Position numbers and translations under genes: made by a program. From Streptomyces sp. NRRL F-2664 (lineage in GTDB: Bacteria > Actinomycetota > Actinomycetes > Streptomycetales > Streptomycetaceae), in the NCBI RefSeq assembly GCF_000719345.1, contig NZ_JOFX01000090.1:1-7754 (forward strand): a stretch of DNA of 7,754 bases, read 5' to 3'. Under the pieces are notes generated by a model. That model was not told where the DNA came from, did not search any database, and was given only the letters and a program-made list of their open reading frames with translations. Of the stretch, positions 5,137-7,754 are shown in pieces (within the stretch, counting starts at the first letter, position 1; every line of letters starts with the position of its first letter).

Positions 5137-6015
5137 GTGGCGGTGAATGGAAATCCGACGGTCAGAAGACGTCGGCTGGGCGCGGAGCTGCGTCGGCTCC
5201 GGCTGGCCAGTGGCCTGACCAGCACGGAGGTGGCCGAGCGCCTGTTGATCTCCCAGCCCAAGATCAGCCACTTGGAGAACGGCCGCCGGGCCATCAAGCC
5301 TCGTGATGTGCGGGACCTGTGCGGCCTCTACGGAGTTACAGACCCGCAGGTCATCGACTCGTTGATGCGGATGGCCACGGAATCGGACCGGCAGGGCTGG
5401 TGGGTTGCGTGCGGCGAAGTCCCGTACGCCGTCTACATCGGCCTGGAGACGGCAGCCTCCTCGATCCACTCCTACGAGCCCCTGGTGATCCCCGGGCTGC
5501 TGCAAACACCCGCCTATGCCCGAGCCGTCATCGAGGAAACGATCCCTCTGGCCACCGCGGAACAGATCGCCGTGCGCCATGAGGTCCGGCTGCGCCGCCA
5601 GTCCCGGGCCCATCACCCGGCCCGGCCTTTGCGCTTATGGGCGGTGCTGGACGAGTCCGCGCTGCGCCGTATGGTCGGCGGTCCCGCGATCATGCGCGAA
5701 CAGCTCGAGTACCTCAACCGTCTCGGCATGCAGCCGCACATCACCGTGCAGGTCCTGCCGCACGAGGCGGGGGCCCACCCGGGCGTCTCGGGGCAGTTCT
5801 CCATCCTCCGCTTCCCGGATAGCGCGGCGGGGACCGTCTATCTGGAGCGGTTCACCAGCGACCTCTATCTGGAGAAACGGTCCGATGTTCAGCGCTACAG
5901 GGTCATGTATGACCATCTCCAGGCCAAGGCACTGGACCCCGAGAACAGCCGCCGCTTCATCGCCCGCGTCGCCCAGGAGCTGCTGACCGGCGCATCGCTG
6001 GCCTGCCGAAGGTGA
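5137..6015 (+). CDS. XRE-family transcriptional regulator with DUF5753
   Basis: This 292-aa protein starts at GTG 5137, with GGAGG at 5123-5127 and 9-nt spacing. Residues about 12-66 form a helix-turn-helix of the XRE type (LGAELRRLRLASGLTSTEVA, then SQPKISHLENGRRAIKPRDV). The rest matches DUF5753: YEPLVIPGLLQTPAYARAVI at 113-132, LWAVLDESALRRMVGG at 167-182, HITVQVLPHEAGAHPGVSGQ at 201-220, and YLERFTSDLYLEKRSDVQRY at 235-254. The size is normal for the family. Such WhiJ-like proteins are abundant in Streptomyces and usually sit beside a small DUF397 gene. No DUF397 ORF follows here; a hairpin and gene debris do. It is divergent from the 155-aa gene. It probably acts as a DNA-binding regulator of nearby genes; the target is unknown. 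Confidence 0.9.
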   Translation: MAVNGNPTVRRRRLGAELRRLRLASGLTSTEVAERLLISQPKISHLENGRRAIKPRDVRDLCGLYGVTDPQVIDSLMRMATESDRQGWWVACGEVPYAVYIGLETAASSIHSYEPLVIPGLLQTPAYARAVIEETIPLATAEQIAVRHEVRLRRQSRAHHPARPLRLWAVLDESALRRMVGGPAIMREQLEYLNRLGMQPHITVQVLPHEAGAHPGVSGQFSILRFPDSAAGTVYLERFTSDLYLEKRSDVQRYRVMYDHLQAKALDPENSRRFIARVAQELLTGASLACRR

Positions 6016-6160
6016 GCGTCGTGCCGGCCGCAGGTCGGCCGAGGCGGGTACAGCCGCTCGCGCAGACGCCGCAGAGCCGCAGGCTCTGTGACAGCGGTCA
6101 GATCGTCCGGCAGCGTACGGATGGCCGCGTCGTCGCGGACCGCCTGCAGGCACTGCTCAG
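6016..6160 (-). pseudogene. Possible gene fragment, minus strand, unrecognised
   Basis: Read on the minus strand, this stretch gives a protein-like, coding-biased segment: RPEQCLQAVRDDAAIRTLPD, then DLTAVTEPAALRRLRERLYP, then PRPTCGRHDAH. It has no start codon or RBS, and it runs into the antisense of the XRE gene, where the codon bias fades. It ends at about 6160, where the plus-strand HEPN-like fragment begins, suggesting a junction between two remnants. A chance reading is possible. Confidence 0.2.
6070..6090 (+). terminator. Hairpin after the XRE regulator gene
   Basis: CAGAGCC (6072-6078) and GGCTCTG (6082-6088) form a perfect 7-bp stem with a GCA loop, extendable by a G:T and a C:G pair to 6070-6090. 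It begins 54 bases after the regulator's stop codon. It lacks a T-tract, as is common in GC-rich actinomycetes. Terminator function is inferred from position and shape. Confidence 0.5.
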
Positions 6161-6161
6161 G

Positions 6162-6343
6162 GCGCCGAGACCGGCGTCCTGACCGCCCGCCAGGCGGAAT
6201 ACCTCGACTACGGGCGGCAGATCCGCAACGGCATGGCGCACGGCAAGACCACGCACGCGGCGATGCCGCCAGCGATGGCGGTGGCGATGGTGATGACCTC
6301 GTTCACGATCGTCTCGGAGCTCTGCGCCGCACCCATCGAATGA
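6162..6343 (+). pseudogene. C-terminal remnant with a HEPN-type RNxxxH motif
   Basis: A plus-strand frame ending in TGA at 6341-6343 reads as a real protein tail: VLTARQAEYLDYGRQ, then IRNGMAHGKTTHAAMPPAMA, then a hydrophobic VAMVMTSFTIVSELC end. The RNGMAHG segment (6224-6244) has the Arg-x4-His spacing and the trailing Gly typical of HEPN domains, whose members are often ribonucleases in toxin-antitoxin, abortive infection and related systems. The frame has no usable start codon or RBS: the first in-frame ATG lies within the motif, and a TGA at 6089-6091 closes it upstream. I read it as the 3' remnant of a deleted gene. HEPN membership is inferred from the motif alone. Confidence 0.45.
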
Positions 6344-6384
6344 TCACGGCTCGATAACAGGCGTCACACCATCGGCCTCCCCGG

Positions 6385-6424
6385 CACCTGTAGCAGGTGA
6401 ATGCGGGACTCTGCCCGGAGTCCC
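6385..6424. promoter_or_regulatory. Two adjacent inverted repeats ahead of the replication-relaxation gene
   Basis: CACCTG-TAG-CAGGTG (6385-6399, perfect 6-bp arms) is followed 5 bases later by GGGACTC-TGCCCG-GAGTCCC (6405-6424, perfect 7-bp arms). They end 24 bases before the ATG at 6449, just ahead of the GAGGAG ribosome binding site (6435-6440). They could be operators, or hairpins in a 5' leader that affect translation. The position is seen; the function is inferred. Confidence 0.5.
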
Positions 6425-6448
6425 ACGCCCGCGTGAGGAGCCTCGACG

Positions 6449-7525
6449 ATGACGTACACCAGCAGTGCCCGGCAGCCCGAGCCGGAGCCGCACCAGACCT
6501 GGTCAAGGGGTGCCGAGCACCCTGGAGACGGCCTGGATTCCAGTGCCGCGTCCAGTGCCGTGAACGATTCCAATGTCATCCCCATCACCGCAGCTCACAC
6601 TGCCCGCCAGGGGTCTGCCCGGCACGCTGACACCTCTCTCCCTACCCCTGAGGCACCAGCGAAGGGGAAGGAGTCCACTCCCACGGCCGGGAAGGTACGG
6701 GCCGATGCGCTGCGGATGCTCGGGTGCGTGCGGATAGCCACGGTCCGGCAGATGGCACAGGTGATCACGGGGGAGGGGTCGGACGGTCGGTCGTACGTGC
6801 GCAGGGCCATGGCGGAACTGGCGAAGCTGGGGCTGGCGGAGACGAACGGCAAGGACGGCAAGCACCAGATCTGGAACCTCACCCGAGCAGGGCAGAAGGC
6901 TCTGGCCGACGGCAACGAACTACCGCCACGACCGAAGGCCGGCACCGGAGCGAAGGCCGTACGCGCTGGGTTCGGCCCGCACGCCGTCGCGGTGACCGAC
7001 ACGATCCTCGCCTACACCGACACCGTCCTCGGTGGGCGCCGGGAGTACCTGACCGACTGGCAGGTGGAGGTCAACCACGCCATCAAGGAGACCGGCCTGT
7101 CCTTCAACGCCGACGCCGTCCTCGCCGTGCCGACCAAGACCAGCGAGGTCCGCCTCTTCGAACTCGACAACGGCACCATGTCCCGGGCCCACCTCGCGAA
7201 GGAGGTCTGGGACTACGAGCGCTACGCCGGGCACCGCGTCTGGGAAGGCGCCCGAGGCACCATCGGCGGCACGTACCCCTTCTGGCAGCGCCACCGCTAC
7301 ACCCGCTCCCAGACCTTCCCGCGGCTGCACGTCGTCCTGGCGGGCAAGGACGAGCACCTCCTCGACAACCGCCTCCAGGCGCTCACCGCCGCCGTGCAGG
7401 GCATCACCATCGCGGTGTGGGTCAACACCCTGCCTCGGCTCCAGCGGGGGGAGCCCTGGTACGAGATCGGCGTCGACGACCCGCACCGGCGCCGCTCCCG
7501 CTACCCCGAACCGGTCGGCCGCTGA
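6449..7525 (+). CDS. Replication-relaxation family protein
   Basis: This 358-aa protein starts at ATG 6449, with GAGGAG at 6435-6440 (8-nt spacing). The first 80 residues are low-complexity and probably disordered. Residues about 83-155 form a winged-helix-like domain (RMLGCVRIATVRQMAQVI, then SYVRRAMAELAKLGLAE and HQIWNLTRAGQKAL). The C-terminal part contains NADAVLAV (220-227), RLFELDNGTMSRAHLAKEVW (235-254) and YERYAGHRVW, a set of acidic and Lys residues (Asp222, Glu238, Asp240, Lys251) recalling a PD-(D/E)xK-like nuclease fold, followed by FPRLHVVLAG. The order matches the Replic_Relax family, found on actinobacterial plasmids and integrative elements and linked to plasmid replication and DNA relaxation. 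A 16-bp copy of the repeat-zone sequence lies in its 5' coding end. A hairpin follows the stop. The nuclease-like reading is inference. Confidence 0.82.
   Translation: MTYTSSARQPEPEPHQTWSRGAEHPGDGLDSSAASSAVNDSNVIPITAAHTARQGSARHADTSLPTPEAPAKGKESTPTAGKVRADALRMLGCVRIATVRQMAQVITGEGSDGRSYVRRAMAELAKLGLAETNGKDGKHQIWNLTRAGQKALADGNELPPRPKAGTGAKAVRAGFGPHAVAVTDTILAYTDTVLGGRREYLTDWQVEVNHAIKETGLSFNADAVLAVPTKTSEVRLFELDNGTMSRAHLAKEVWDYERYAGHRVWEGARGTIGGTYPFWQRHRYTRSQTFPRLHVVLAGKDEHLLDNRLQALTAAVQGITIAVWVNTLPRLQRGEPWYEIGVDDPHRRRSRYPEPVGR
6497..6512. repeat. Exact 16-bp inverted copy of the iteron-like repeat
   Basis: ACCTGGTCAAGGGGTG at 6497-6512 is the exact reverse complement of 4025-4040 (CACCCCTTGACCAGGT) and matches 13 bases of the copy at 4094-4106. 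It lies in codons 17-22 of the replication-relaxation gene, within the low-complexity N-terminal part. It may be a binding site for an initiator, an autoregulator or the relaxase. Confidence 0.7.
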
Positions 7526-7553
7526 CCGGCGCTGGGCAAGCCCAAGGGGAGCC

Positions 7554-7586
7554 TGGGCAAGCCACCCCCGTGCACCGGCTTGCCCA
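7554..7586 (+). terminator. Hairpin after the replication-relaxation gene
   Basis: TGGGCAAGCC (7554-7563) and GGCTTGCCCA (7577-7586) are perfect 10-bp arms around a 13-nt loop, beginning 28 bases after the gene's stop codon. A further direct copy of TGGGCAAGCC at 7533-7542, 21 bp upstream, could pair with the same right arm. There is no T-tract. A terminator is the simplest reading; the doubled left arm is unusual. Confidence 0.55.
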
Positions 7587-7754
7587 CACCAGCCGGGGCT
7601 CGTCGGCAGGGCGGCATCGGTCACGGCCACCGCGGGCCTTCACGACCAGGGCGCGCTGAGAGGGCGTTTAGCCCATATTCGGGGTTCTTTATATGGGTCT
7701 GCGCTCTGGTTTGGCTGGGACCACTGAGGCTGGTGTGAGTAGTGGTGCATGAGT
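7587..7754. other. Right-end non-coding stretch with an AT-rich inverted repeat
   Basis: No gene is recognised here. CCCATAT (7672-7678) and ATATGGG (7691-7697) form perfect 7-bp arms around a 12-nt spacer in a noticeably AT-richer patch. This could be a promoter or operator region, a terminator, or the edge of another element. The window ends too soon to decide. Confidence 0.3.

Noticed and set aside
6724..7659. 311-aa plus-strand ORF within the replication-relaxation gene
   Set aside because: Shadow frame rich in Arg, Pro and His; the overlapping frame has family motifs and a good RBS.

Overview
The window is GC-rich DNA with strongly GC-biased third codon positions and GGAGG/GAGGAG ribosome binding sites, which points to Streptomyces or a close actinomycete relative. 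Its content is that of a mobile element (plasmid, integrative element or accessory arm): a MobF/TrwC-type relaxase, a replication-relaxation family protein, an XRE/DUF5753 regulator, an edge-truncated transposase, small orphan ORFs, gene remnants, and a roughly 600-bp non-coding stretch dense in repeats. No rRNA, tRNA or CRISPR array was recognised.

Layout. 1-121 (-): N-terminus of an IS5-type transposase cut by the window edge. 191-548 (-): one or two very small ORFs, the better one a Cys/His-containing 67-aa protein. 549-707: a divergent intergenic region with two matching 15-bp palindromes ahead of the relaxase. 708-2516 (+): MobF-like relaxase without a helicase half, ending in a strong RBS and an ATGA overlap whose downstream partner is unclear. 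2646-2834 (+) and 2822-3049 (-): two small convergent ORFs whose stop codons form the two ends of one palindrome; the minus-strand one encodes a two-TM membrane protein. 3050-3730: mostly non-coding, with inverted repeats and a possible decayed minus-strand gene. 3731-4260: the repeat zone, comprising a 14-bp-period palindrome array, direct repeats spaced 22-23 bp with an inverted copy, a perfect 10-bp triplet and a strong hairpin. 4282-4749 (-): unrecognised 155-aa helical protein. 5137-6015 (+): XRE/DUF5753 regulator with a hairpin after it. 6016-6343: remnants, including a piece with a HEPN-type RNxxxH motif. 6449-7525 (+): replication-relaxation protein, preceded by two inverted repeats and followed by a hairpin. 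7587-7754: no gene recognised, one AT-rich inverted repeat.

How it fits together. The relaxase and the replication-relaxation protein are the expected DNA-processing parts of a mobilisable actinomycete element. The repeat zone between them looks like an origin, centromere or transfer-origin candidate. The best link between these parts is a 16-bp sequence from the repeat zone that recurs exactly, inverted, inside the 5' coding end of the replication-relaxation gene. No coupling ATPase, integrase or partition ATPase is visible, so the transfer machinery would have to lie outside the window or be supplied in trans. Family assignments are from memory of conserved motifs, with no database search.
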